From: Athripsodes cinereus
Taxonomy: Eukaryota; Arthropoda; Insecta; Trichoptera; Leptoceridae
Assembly (NCBI GenBank): GCA_947579605.1
Contig: OX388309.1
Location: 12,904,713 to 12,968,712, forward strand
Direction of reading: 5' to 3'
Length of the DNA: 64,000 bases
Shown here: positions 12,601 through 23,620 of the stretch, piece after piece
How positions within the stretch are numbered: position 1 is the stretch's first letter
How the letters are laid out: the number at the start of each line of letters is the position of its first letter
Position numbers and translations under genes: made by a program
The notes under the pieces: generated by a model
Seen by the model: the letters and a program-made list of their open reading frames with translations, nothing else
Told to the model about the DNA's origin: nothing
Database searches by the model: none

Positions 12601-12896
12601 AAAGTTAAAAATATAAAAATAGTATCACCAAGAGGTTCTCTAACAAAAATGTGTAAGTTATATTTTTACTTCATGAAATGAATTAATAGGTTCTCTACAA
12701 GCAATGCGACAAATTTTTCTGCCTCAATAATTATGTATGAATGTAACTTAAATAAAATTACGAGAATGGTATCATATATTATTTGGTCCAACGGTTTATT
12801 GTTATCAAAATACCTTTTCTAAAATTGACTTGCATATTTGTGACCACAAACTTGATAAATATTTTATTATTCTTATACTTCCAATTATTCTTATAC

Positions 12897-13710
12897 GATA
12901 AGATATGCTGACGACATAGCACTGCTCGCAGACTCCGAGATGGAGCTGAACGAAGCTTTAGGAAAAATGGAAAGTATACTGTTGTCAAAGTACAACATGA
13001 AAATAAATAAAGAAAAAACAAAATGTATGGTCGTTGGAAGAGAGGAAGCGACTGCGAACATTGCCTTAAATGGAGTGAGCATCAAACAAGTAAGTGAATT
13101 CGTGTACCTAGGCAGCAGAATAAACCAGGATGGACGCTCCAAATCAGAAATTGTAAGCAGAATAAACCAGGCAAGGATTGCCTTCAACAAAAAATCGAAG
13201 ATATTGGAATCCCCAAATATTGACTTAAGCGTAAGGAAGAACCTTACTAAAGCCTTTGTATGGAGCATTCTGCTTTATGGTTGTGAGACATGGACCATCA
13301 GCAAGAGTGAAAGCGGACGGTTGGCGGCCTTTGAAATGTGGTGCTACAGACGCATGCTTAAGATCCATTGGTCGGAGCACGTCGAAAACGAAGTAGTATT
13401 AACCAGGGTAGGCGAAAAAAGGCAACTCCTTAAGAGAATCAGCCAACAACGAGCTAACTGGATAGGCCACAACATCAGGCATCCAGGACTACTCATCGCC
13501 ATCGCGGAGGGTAAGACTGAGGGGACAAATGGCAGAGGCCGACCAAGAGACGCATATATGGACCAACTGAAGAGGGACATGAACTGTGGCTCATACGTAG
13601 AGCTTAAAAGACTGGCTGAGAATAGGGAGGAATGGAGAAGAAAAACCAAACTCGTTGCAGACCAATCCAATGGATTGTAACTCAATATATATATATATAT
13701 ATATATATAC
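12897..13710 (+). pseudogene. RTE-clade non-LTR retrotransposon RT, 5'-truncated C-terminal part
   Basis: The open frame starts before the first ATG (12940): codons from about 12899 read RYADDIALLADSE, containing the YADD catalytic box of the reverse transcriptase palm. Downstream come the thumb-like region (KINKEKTKCMVVG, FVYLGSRINQDG), the LLYGCETW motif at about residues 110-117 of the ATG-initiated frame, and the C-terminal RMLKIHWSEHV, NWIGHNIRHPG and GRGRPRDAYMDQLKRDMNCG blocks. It stops at 13678-13680. The endonuclease and the N-terminal RT are missing, as expected for an incomplete target-primed insertion. An (AT)n tail follows directly. Similar host database entries are often named craniofacial development protein 2-like, but this is a mobile-element fragment. 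The copy at 47760-48170 is almost identical over the 3' 390 bp. Confidence 0.9.
13685..13708. repeat. (AT)n microsatellite at the RTE 3' end
   Basis: About twelve AT units directly after the RTE stop codon. The second copy also ends in ATATATATAT (48155-48164), so the short AT tail belongs to the element. Confidence 0.85.
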
Positions 13711-16654
13711 TTCCAAACTTGCTGTTTCTGTTGAGGAGTGGTGTGATGTTCAGAATGATAAATTTTGACACACGCGAATGTGAAATCTTAGAAATATTAG
13801 CTGTCTTTGATGCGAATATCTAGAACACCCTGAGATATTTGAAAAAAAAAGTAGTGTAGGTAATGAACATAAACAAAAAAATAGTAAAAATGACAAAATT
13901 TAAAGTTGTTATGAAATATTTAGCAATGTATGAATGATGTCAAACATTTTTCCAAATATTCTTTAAAATTGTATCCCTCATTATATTTCATTTGGTAAAT
14001 AATATAAATATTTTGTTCTGAATGATTATTCAAGTAGGTAGGTAGGTATGTCGTCTTTCTTATCACAAAATTTATTTTATATTTATTACGCTATCACGAG
14101 GTATATTATTTGTTACACATCTATATACACTTATTTGTATTTTTTTAACTCTTTTACGTGTATACTTGCATACTTTGTTACCTATCATTATTCTATTTAT
14201 ATCGTAAGTGGACTAATGCTGCTTAATGATTGTATGTAAAATATTTGTAAAAAATCTGTTGATATGCCAAATATAATGATATTAAATTAAATTAAATATG
14301 AATTTTTCTTGTATTCATTACTTTAAATTTTCATGTTGTGATAATGTACGGGAACTTTTTTGGCCTATAATGTATGTGCTTATGTGCTATTTATATTTTA
14401 AAGTACCTATTTCTAAATAAATATTGCTTATTGTTGTACTAACAACTGTGTTGACTTCTTTAAAAAATAATTAATAAAACTCGATATATACTCAAATATA
14501 TACTCGATATTAATAAATCAATATACGATAGGAAAAAATAGACGGTGAATTTTTGGTGTATTTATTATTCATATTTACCGACACAATACGCACATATGTA
14601 TATGTAATGAATTAAAATGTTGGAATAAAAATTACTTTTTTAATATTTGTTAATTCATATTCATACACATTTTTTTTTATTAAATTATAATTTCACAAGA
14701 AATTCTCACAGGAAGCTGACAACACAATTTACGAATTACAGTCATGAAATAGTTTGTTTACAGTATTCAAATAATGTAAACAAGGAGAAATATCAATTCA
14801 TGCTTAACACATTCAAGGCAATATAAGTATCATTAAGTAATCGATATATTAAAGTAGAGTAATGTGATGTGATATTATGTCATTTCTAAGAAATCTATAC
14901 AATACAAGCTAATGACAGACATCTTAACTTACAACGTGGAAACAATATTCAAAATGTCAGATCGCTTTCAATAATATATTAGTATAATATGTATACTTAC
15001 TAAACAATACAGTATACTCATACAATTTGTAATAATTACATGCTATCGCTTGTAGATAACATAAATAATATTATTATGATAATTATAAATAAGTAAGTTA
15101 TAACAGATTTTCTAAACATAACAGGATTGAGAAAGAGTTTCTCATTTGACTTTTTATCATCATGTAATTCAATAATAATTATTTCCACCAAAAGCTAGTA
15201 AGTACGGGTAGATATACTCATCGTTTTAAATACGATGTTCCTCACAAGGTAGTAACACAATAATACCACAGACTTTGTGTGGGTGTATGTTTATGTTTAA
15301 ACAAAATCAACCACATTGTATGTAGGTACATTGTACCCATCCATGTTCAGTAGATTTGGGCGAAAACATGCGATCCTGAAGTTTCTAATGCTGAACGATG
15401 TAATCATGAAACGTTCAAAGATTAATTGTTTCCAATTTGATCTTCCAGTGAATTCTACAACTCTTTGAAAAACAATAATCTTTTAATAATATTAGTCATT
15501 GCATATTTTATGATTGATATAGGTAATATGTGTAATAGCTAATTCAATATTTATTAAAACTATTATGAATAAGCCCCAACCAGCTTCCCAAAAATATTAC
15601 ATTATGTTATATTTTATTCTTTATTTAATCAATAATAATAATACAATAAACATACAAAATCTGAGACAATTTATCACCAATATGGCTACAATTATGTAAA
15701 TTGCAGCAGCCTCACTAAGTTGCCCTGTATTGAGGCGTGCTGCGTATTAATTTATATTAAGCACTATACATTTTATATTATTATTTTATATGCAATGAAA
15801 TAAAAAATTCTCACCCACATATGTCGACAACATTCCATTTGAATGATTATAACTTTTGTAAATCCCTTCCTTTATCGTTGAAAGTTTGTAAAAAATAAAC
15901 AGCACTCAGATTCCAGTATATTATATAACTTTATACAAAAAATCTCGATTATATTATTGTGTTTTATAGAAAGCGAGCACACATCATGTCAAAGTGTTAC
16001 CTTTAGAGATTTATGGTAAATATATCGCCCTTCACTAATTCCACTCTGGTGGTATCGGGGGTTTCACGGAAACCCTACTAATTCACTGTCAAATGTGAGT
16101 GACTTTTATTACGTATAAAGTCTAACTTCTTTTTTTTAATGTAGGGAAAGAGTAAGTTGTTGTTTGTTAGGATGTTGTTATTTGTGGTAGATTGTATAGC
16201 TAGAATATTGATAGCAACCACTTAATACTAATCGGACGCGTGACTTACGAATCCTGGTAAGAAAATTGGTAAACATTTTCATTTAATTCATTCAATCGAC
16301 TCTATTTAATTATTCAGCTATAAATATTTATTAATTCAATTCTATAATTATTTTTGTGTGAATAACAGGTAATTTCAAAATATCATAAACAAATAAAGAC
16401 ATAGTTGAAAGTCTGATGAGAGTGAAATTTGGACTATCAATTTTTCAAAAATAAAAGAGATTCCAGCTTCGATTCCACTCTCTGCTGACACGATCCACAT
16501 TCACTTGTCGAATATTATGTAGAGTGTAATTGATTTATTTTAAATACAGATTCATCTTTGTACAAAAAATAACAATTAATGTTTATTTATTTTTTTTAAT
16601 TTTGGGTAAAAATCAGCTCCATGAAGTCCCAGACAAATTATAGGGATCCCAAAC
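13711..16654. other. Unassigned AT-rich sequence, about 2.9 kb
   Basis: No coding frame or repeat family recognised. There is a small perfect stem (GGGTTTC / GAAACCC) near 16058-16074. The sequence around 15600-15770 looks like a decayed dispersed repeat but could not be assigned. Confidence 0.35.
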
Positions 16655-17010
16655 TTTTTTGCTTGTTTTTGAGTGTCCTTTAAAAAGATATTTAATACTT
16701 TCAGTGGGCCTAGTCAAAACACATTTTAGCGTTACGTTTTCGTTTCGTTTTCGTTCAAACGTGGACGACGTTGCGAGAACGTATCAGTTTTCGTAGCTAC
16801 TTGTGTATTTTAGCTACGAAAATTGACGCATTCTCGCAACGTCGTCCACGTTTGAACGAAAACGAAACAAAAACGTAACGCTAAAATGTGTTTCGACTAG
16901 GCCCACAGTTCAGTTAAGTTCCTGACTTTTGTTGGTACGTAGAGGACAACCTGTATTTACATATCATGTAGAACTCGACCCTTCTTGTGGAAGACGCCGT
17001 GATGGTATAG
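16655..17010 (+). repeat. SINE-like family R, decayed copy split by a MITE
   Basis: The left part (TTTTTGAGTGTCCTTTAAAAAG) and the right part (CTGACTTTTGTTGGTACGTAGAGGACAA... ending GCCGTGATGGTATAG) match successive portions of family R. The family A-like MITE at 16705-16905 lies between them, so the MITE inserted later. Confidence 0.5.
16705..16905. mobile_element. MITE, family B copy 1 (CAG target duplication)
   Basis: A 201-bp near-perfect palindrome. Both ends read TGGGCCTAGTC from the outside, followed by (A/G)AAACACATTTTAGCG. Arms of about 85 bp pair almost completely around a short centre (TAGCTAC...). Exact CAG copies flank it at 16702-16704 and 16906-16908. There is no coding sequence. 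Homologous to 29978-30166. Confidence 0.9.
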
Positions 17011-19530
17011 ATACATAGATATTCGTTTGACAGAGGCATTAAAATCTAAGAAAAAAAATGTACTATTCTTCAATTAAGTACTCCATACATATTCATTTTA
17101 TTAAAAATTTAATCATCATTTGAGGAAGACACATTTACAAAATTCTAAGTTCCGTAAGATAGAAACCAACATAATAATAATAGGTATAACTTTTTGCACG
17201 CCATACAGAATAGCTTTGTACTTTAAACGATTCTATTTTCCCGTACATAAAATCCTTATATATCCTCTTTTAACAATATAACCTGTTGAATGGAAAATTT
17301 AATGAAATAATTTTTTACCAGTTTTAACATTAAGTTGTGTTAAGTTCAAAATATTCTTAGGAACAGTTCATAAATACACAATAAAATTACTGCAAAGTAG
17401 GTAAATCATTAAAAATAAATTTGTTCAACGGTGGATTTACGGAATGTCTATCATAAATTATTTATTTTGTATATAAAGTAAAAAAAAACTTAAGATTAGT
17501 TTTGATAACTTAATTATTAAATGTATCGTGCCATCAGTTTTGTAAAGATTGAAACTTTCTCCTTAATTATCTTCATCCAAAGGCGATATCAAAATGGATA
17601 AGCTGTTAATTTGTAAAAAAAATGTCTTACCGAAATTTTGATCGCGGTAATCAATTTTCTTTTTTTGTCGTGAACATAATGATGAATTGGGTGATCTCCT
17701 CGTTGTATTGTGATTAATCGGTTTAAGTTGTCATTGGTAGATTGATAACCTACCTACTTTTATAAGGATTTATTTTCGTGGAACAAAATGTCCGAGGTAT
17801 TTTGTTAATTGGGTTTTCAACACAAAATCAAAATTCTCTTTGGCTCATTCATTTAAATGATTGAGTACTTTTAATTTTTGTTAATAATTTATGCAAGTAA
17901 TTCTACCTTATTAAGTTTTGTTTAAGATTTATAGGAAGAATATGAGAAATCAATGCAATCAAGGACATGAAACTTCAATATACATTACTAAGAAAAAGCG
18001 TTTTCTTAAATGAATTGTACGAGGAACAATATATAATAGATCATTGATCAAATTTTAAACAATATGCGGTGAAGTTTGGGATGCTTGAATCTCGTTGAGT
18101 ATCTCTTGAGATTGTTATTAGAAATTTGATAACATAATCCAGTTATTGCTATTGACATCCCATCCGTTGCTCAATCATTTTTTCCTTAGTAGCGATACTG
18201 TCCATGGTTTAAATAACAGCTATGCTTTAAATGTAACTAGTTACATAGACAATTAAAGTAATAATATAATGCAATTGATATTCTTCCACAATAATTTAGT
18301 AAGCTGAAGTAAATTGCCACGCGGCAATAAACTCACTAACTATGTATATATTGAATTTCAGCATTTTTGTTTTCAATTATTTATTCTTTGTATTGTCTAT
18401 GATAATTTATATAAGTTGTAAGAGATATGAAGGCAATAAAGCTTACCTATTTAAAATCTTGGCTATTTTTTTTTGGAACGTTATATATGGTTTAATTATG
18501 GATTAATAAGGATAATCATAATAATAATATTAATGGGTTATTTAACAAAATTATTCTTTATTATACCAACGTTTTCAGGTGGGTTAAACTCGTATATCGA
18601 GATAATGGAAATCTTTTAATAGCTTAACATAGGCAAAATCTAACTAATAGATTTACTTGACAACAGTTTGTTCTTATGTATAGTAATATCAACAATGACA
18701 TCTGATCTACCAGATTGTTCCTATTTCACTGGAATATAAAAGACCTTATCCCAGAAAATATTATTCTAACAGGAAAATCCGTGACTCAAATAGTAATTAA
18801 AAATGGTCTACAAGATGTTATTTTTCAAAATATGTGTTTGATGTAGTGGGTACAAGTGATTCACAGGAAACTCAATGTGTATAGGTAGGTACGGGTAATC
18901 TGTTATTTACCTTCTATAAAAATTCAGGAGAACTATAATCAATGAACTATAAAAATTGAAATGAAAAATAGTTAGCTGCAGACAAGGCATATCAGATAGA
19001 GAATTATAACCTCTCCTCTGTCTGCGCCTCTAATGTATAGACAAGGAATGCAAAAAAAAGGTAGGTTTTGTTATGCTTGAAAGACATTCTAAATTATTGT
19101 AGGTGTCATTTTAAAGCTTTGTCGGTTAAAAGATGAGCAATACTTAACTACAAGTAGCAAAAGGGCACACATTTATAATGTTATTGTAATTTATTACATA
19201 TAGGTATAACACTAACGTAGTTTATTTCTAAACAATAAAGAGGGCTTCAAAAAGAAGCTTATTAGCACGCGCTTTTTGCCAGGAGCTTTGAATAATAGAC
19301 ACACAATATTCCGCCCTTAAGGCCATATTGTAAGTAAGCAGTGCTTAAAAAATTATTCATTATTTAGTAGGTATTTAAATCAGGATATTTAGCTTCGTAC
19401 GTTGTACTATATCCGTGTATGAAATTTCAACAGACATACTGTGATCTCATATTTTATTCCAAATCTCTTCGAGGGTAGAGACGAAGAGAGAGTACAGGTG
19501 TTTCTAGTTTAAATATACTTACATAATAAT
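17011..19530. other. Unassigned AT-rich sequence, about 2.5 kb
   Basis: No recognisable coding, RNA or repeat feature on either strand. Confidence 0.4.
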
Positions 19531-19531
19531 A

Positions 19532-19800
19532 ATCCCGTGGAGCACCCGGTAAAGAATTGGTCTCCCACTCTTCTGCGTAAGTTTTCGAGTGTCCTGTAAA
19601 AGGCAGGTGTTCGAAAAAATTGAGACATTTTACATCTTAAATTCAGCGATGAGGTTTGCCACCCATCCTGAATGTCTTGATTTTATATTGGCACGGAGAG
19701 GACAGTTAGCATGTTTCTTACATGCAGCTGATCTGCTGGCTACCCCACTTGTGGGATGTGCCGTGATGGTATAATAATAATAATAATATAATAATAATAA
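19532..19800 (+). repeat. SINE-like family R, well-preserved copy with (AAT)n tail
   Basis: Begins ATCCCGTGGAGCACCCGG and ends GTGCCGTGATGGTATA followed by AATAAT repeats to about 19800. It is nearly identical to the reverse complement of 33314-33572 over its whole length. A 61-codon frame (19589-19774) is conserved between the two copies only because the DNA is. I see no convincing polymerase III box A/B pair. The tail microsatellite hides any target duplication. Confidence 0.85.
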
Positions 19801-19802
19801 AA

Positions 19803-20690
19803 ACCGAAAACCGAGGGTTTTATGCTAGCAATTCAAGATCAGGTAATAAATACAAAAAATTATCAAAAATATATTTTAAAAAATCAAAATATAATTGATG
19901 ATTCGTGTAGGAAATGTCTGGCCAAACCGGAAACAATTCAACACATAGTTTCGGGTTGTTCCACTCTCGCTCAAACTGAGTATACTTATAGACATAATCA
20001 TGTAGCAAAAATTATACATCAAAATTTAGCTATTAAACATAATCTTTTAAACTCAAATAATGTAATACCTTATTATAAATACAACCCGGAACAGGTATTA
20101 GAAAATCAAAATTATAGGCTCTATTATGATAAAACCATAATAACAGATAGACAAATACATCATAATAGACCCGATTTAGTATTACATGATAAACGTAATA
20201 AAATAACGTACCTAATCGACATCGCTGTCCCAAATACACATAATATACAAACAACCGTCGCAGAAAAAATACGTAAATATACAGAACTAGCAGGAGAAAT
20301 AAAAAATATTTGGCATTCTAGGTCCGTTTATATAATACCTTTAGTCATGTCAGCTACAGGGGTAACTCCGAAATCTTTAATAAATAATTTACAAAAATTA
20401 GATTTACCGGTTAATTTGTACATTAAAATTCAAAAATCTATTATAATAAACACTTGTAATATTGTAAAAAGGTTTCTGAACACAGATATTTCAGGCACAA
20501 TGCTGGTATTTTGATCCCGCGTTTTGAGCCTAATCCTTTGATATCCTGTATATCTGGATAGGTGAATTTTTCCCGGCATTAGACTGTTAAGTTTTTGTGT
20601 GATCATGACTGATCATATGGAGACTTATCTGGTTGTATAATGCTGAGAAGTGTGGATGGCAATTCTGCCGCCGCGTTATAATAAATAAAA
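19803..20690 (+). pseudogene. R4/Dong-like non-LTR retrotransposon, C-terminal zinc knuckle and restriction-like endonuclease
   Basis: A 230-codon frame (19822-20514, in frame upstream with EGF before the Met) matches the C-terminal part of site-specific-type LINEs with a restriction-like endonuclease. A CCHC zinc knuckle is at residues 29, 32, 41 and 46 (C-x2-C-x8-H-x4-C). The endonuclease core follows: HHNRPDLVLHD with PD at 117-118, then D133 in YLIDIAVP and the EKIRKY segment around 148-153. The region ends with an SATGVTPKSL block and the CNIVKRFLN terminus. The reverse transcriptase is absent, so the copy is 5'-truncated. A ~165-bp 3' UTR follows (CCCGCGTTTTGAGCC to CTGCCGCCGCG), then an ATAA-rich tail. 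R4/Dong is my best clade guess; another RLE clade is possible. Confidence 0.8.
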
Positions 20691-20702
20691 ATACGTAAAT
20701 AT

Positions 20703-21125
20703 ACGTCGCTGAAAAAATACGTAAATATACAGAACTAGCAGGAGAAATAAAAAATATTTGGCATTCTAGGTCCGTTTATATAATACCTTTAGTCATGTCA
20801 GCTACAGGGGTAACTCCGAAATCTTTAATAAATAATTTACAAAAATTAGATTTACCGGTTAATTTGTACATTAAAATTCAAAAATCTATTATAATAAACA
20901 CTTGTAATATTGTAAAAAAGTTTTTGAACACAGATATTTCAGGCACAATGCTGGTATTTTGATCCCGCGTTTTGAGCCTAATCCTTTGATATCCTGTATA
21001 TCTGGATAGGTGAATTTTTCCCGGCATTAGACTGTTAAGTTTTTGTGTGATCATGACTGATCATATGGAGACTTATCTGGTTGTACAATGCTGAGTAGTG
21101 TGGATGGCAATTCTGCCGCCGCGTA
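20703..21125 (+). pseudogene. Second tandem 3' end of the same R4/Dong-like element
   Basis: Starts within the endonuclease (GTCGCTGAAAAAATACG) and repeats the rest of the preceding copy, including the stop codon and the entire 3' UTR, with only a few differences (for example GTTTCTGAAC versus GTTTTTGAAC). It ends in CTGCCGCCGCG and a poly-A tail. The two 3' ends are head-to-tail about 440 bp apart. Confidence 0.85.
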
Positions 21126-21139
21126 AAAAAAAAAAAATA

Positions 21140-22868
21140 AAGACATGAAAATTAATAAATAAAGTTTTCATACATGTATTTATAAAATGCTTGTATATGT
21201 TCTTATCAAGCTTATAAAATATAACTGAATTAAGTAATCCACATATAGAATAATACTAATATTTTAATATAAGTTCTGTTCAACAGCTGCGACACGGTAT
21301 AATAAAAAGCTCCAACGCTTTTTTTCAGTTATCGAAAAAGAGTAATATTCACTGTTCACAAAATTTATACAATTCCAAAAGATTTTTGTATTATTCTGAG
21401 TTTGTTTTAATCATTGTTTCAATATCGTGTACATATATTCTTCTTATAAATTGACGTGTTGTTAATAATTTAACGTATAAAATATTAAAGGCGATGTTTA
21501 AATTCATCAATTTGATTCGTTACACTTAAAATGAATCTTGTTAATTTCCTTTCAAGCAATAATAATATGATAATATCTATGAAATTAACTGAACGTTTTA
21601 GCTGATCTCGTGTAATGGATAAAATCGTTGATTCTAAGGAATAATTAGCTCTATACTATCATACATACCAAGTTATTTTCAATGTTAATTTGTATTAATG
21701 CGATATTATTAAGGCTTCGCCTTTTATGAAGTGAAATAAATAAATAAATTATGTTCAAAGCTGTATAGCTTGTGAAAAACGTTGTATACATCCAATTTCC
21801 ACATACAACATAGATGCGACTGATACGAGGTATCCATTTCGAGATAATTAGGTATCGTAAAACTAGGTTAGCATTAATTTTATACGTAACAGTTAAGAAC
21901 ATATTATCTATCTGCTCATGCCATATACCCTTGATAGTATGTAAAGAGAGAGATCGTTGATCAGTTTATTTATTTGTTCCATTTCCACGTCATTAAATAT
22001 ATTGAACTGCAAATAAAAAAGAGTTATGAAATAATCTCTTACGTAACCAGGTTAATACCGAGTTACTGAAATAATCAAGTTATAAAACTGTATTTAATTT
22101 TTATTTTCTTAATAAGCGAAAGTAAAGATAATTGAATTAGGTAACTAAATTACTCAATCAAAAATATGTTTTATAGTTATAGAATTTTCACAAGAACCAA
22201 AGGAAAACGTGAAAGCACTTACGTAGAATGGTATTTTCAATGCTTTCTGAGAACCTAAATTATCACGGTGTTTTCTGTAGAATTCAGAATCACGTCTCAC
22301 AATATTCAATCTAAGTCGTAAACAGATATATCTATTGCGTTATATTCGTCAACCACTAAATTACTAACAGTTACACAAATCACCTTACAGGAATAATTTC
22401 CGCCTTATAAAGCGTTCTAATAATTCATTTCTTCCAACAAGGATACAGCACAAGTGGAAGTTGAGATGGATGTTGTTTGTCATGTCCGGAATTACATTTA
22501 CTAAATCTATAAACAAATCTTTTCATACAACACACTCAGTACGTAGGTACCTATCGTAGAAACATTTTTGTATTGATACTCGTACCCAGATTTTTAAATA
22601 ATTTCGATCTTACAACCCTTGTGAATCAAACCCAAATTATTATACATTAATTATCATTGTATATGCAATAATTTTCTTATTATAGTTATAATCGAATCGA
22701 AAAGCATCAGAGGTCCAGTATTGTTTTTTATGACTTTTCAGAATATATTGAGGTCATAATTTTCTAACTATCTACTACTTCTTCTTTGTAGGTATGTAAT
22801 ATTTTTCAAGAGGCACATTAAAGAGAAAATGTTGTATATAAGACTCCCACGACGACGGTTTTAGTCAG
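21140..22868. other. Unassigned AT-rich sequence
   Basis: The sequence after the poly-A tail has no recognisable gene. AAATAAATAAATAAA near 21738-21750 may be the tail of a decayed retroposon. Confidence 0.35.
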
Positions 22869-22995
22869 CTAGTTCTTCAAACCTACCCAATGGCACGTTC
22901 GTGAGAGCTATATATTTTGGTTTGAATGTGCGGATAAATAAGAATCTACGACTCCTGAAATATCCGGGTGTGAGGTGGGTCTCTCTTTTATTTAA
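22869..22995. repeat. Dispersed repeat family C, copy 1
   Basis: Shares the ordered words CCAATGGC, TTTGAATGTGC(G/T)GATAAAT, CTACGA(C)TCCTGA, ATATCCGGGTGT and GGTCT(C)TCTTT with 30288-30415. A weaker third match is at 42880-42955 (ACATCCAGGGGTAAATGG). The nature of the family is unknown. Confidence 0.55.
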
Positions 22996-23052
22996 ACTCT
23001 TCTTCACAAACATCTAGGAACATTTTTTTCTAGGTTGAGAATGAGTGCCTAT

Positions 23053-23612
23053 TAGTGATGTAACGAATATTCGTATTCGTATTCGCGAATATTCGCAGAT
23101 TTCAAAGTAACGCATTCGTATTCGCAGAAAATATGCGAATATTTTAGGGGTTAGTTGGAAGACATCGCATTCTAGCGATAAACTCGTCCTCTGTACATTG
23201 AATTGTATAAATTATATTTTCTATGTAAATTTGTATTATTGTAAACAATGTACAGTGAAGAATAAAATAAATAAATAAATAATAGATATTATTTTGGTAA
23301 TAAAGTATTGATAACTCGTTAAAAGTACCGAATACTATACCAGTTTGGAAAACAATAGTCGGTACAAATATCCGGTACATAGTAGAAAAAGGTACTGCAA
23401 GAAAATATTCTTTAAGGAAACCGAGGAGTTTATGAAATATTTTAAATTCCTATACCATTTTAAAAATTCACGGACGGGGGGTAGAAATTTTAACGGTTGA
23501 GCAATTGTAGAAATTTGAACTTTTAGTAAAGCCAGCACCAACAGGCTCGTCCAAGGCAATATTCGCATTCGCATTCGTGAATATCCAAAATCGCACGTTC
23601 GTTACATCACTA
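23053..23612. mobile_element. hAT-type non-autonomous element with nested LINE tail
   Basis: The ends are inverted copies beginning TAGTGATGTAACGAA, followed by ATTCG-rich subterminal repeats. The flanks are GTGCCTAT (23045-23052) and GTACCTAT (23613-23620), an 8-bp target duplication with one change. The 8-bp duplication and the TAGTG start are hAT hallmarks. There is no transposase. The retroposon tail at 23147-23282 lies inside the left part, so the original element was about 420 bp. Confidence 0.8.
23147..23282 (+). repeat. LINE-type 3' tail, CTGTACATTG family
   Basis: Begins TTAGTTGGAAGACATCGC and GCGATAAACTCG, then CTGTACATTG (23191-23200), a loop of about 45 bp, the exact complement CAATGTACAG (23246-23255), and an AATAAATAAATAA tail. 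Related to 30703-30842 and 44492-44622. No coding sequence remains. Confidence 0.7.
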
Positions 23613-23620
23613 GTACCTAT

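Noticed and set aside
12940..13680. Host gene (craniofacial development protein 2-like)
   Set aside because: Contains the RT YADD box just upstream and RTE C-terminal motifs, has a second truncated copy at 47.8 kb and a simple-repeat tail; it is a retrotransposon fragment.
16705..16905. microRNA precursor
   Set aside because: The near-perfect palindrome has inverted-repeat termini and a target duplication, so it is a MITE; small-RNA output is possible but there is no evidence for a miRNA.
19589..19774. 61-codon frame conserved at 33330-33515
   Set aside because: Conserved only because both lie in near-identical copies of the family R retroposon; older copies do not keep the frame.
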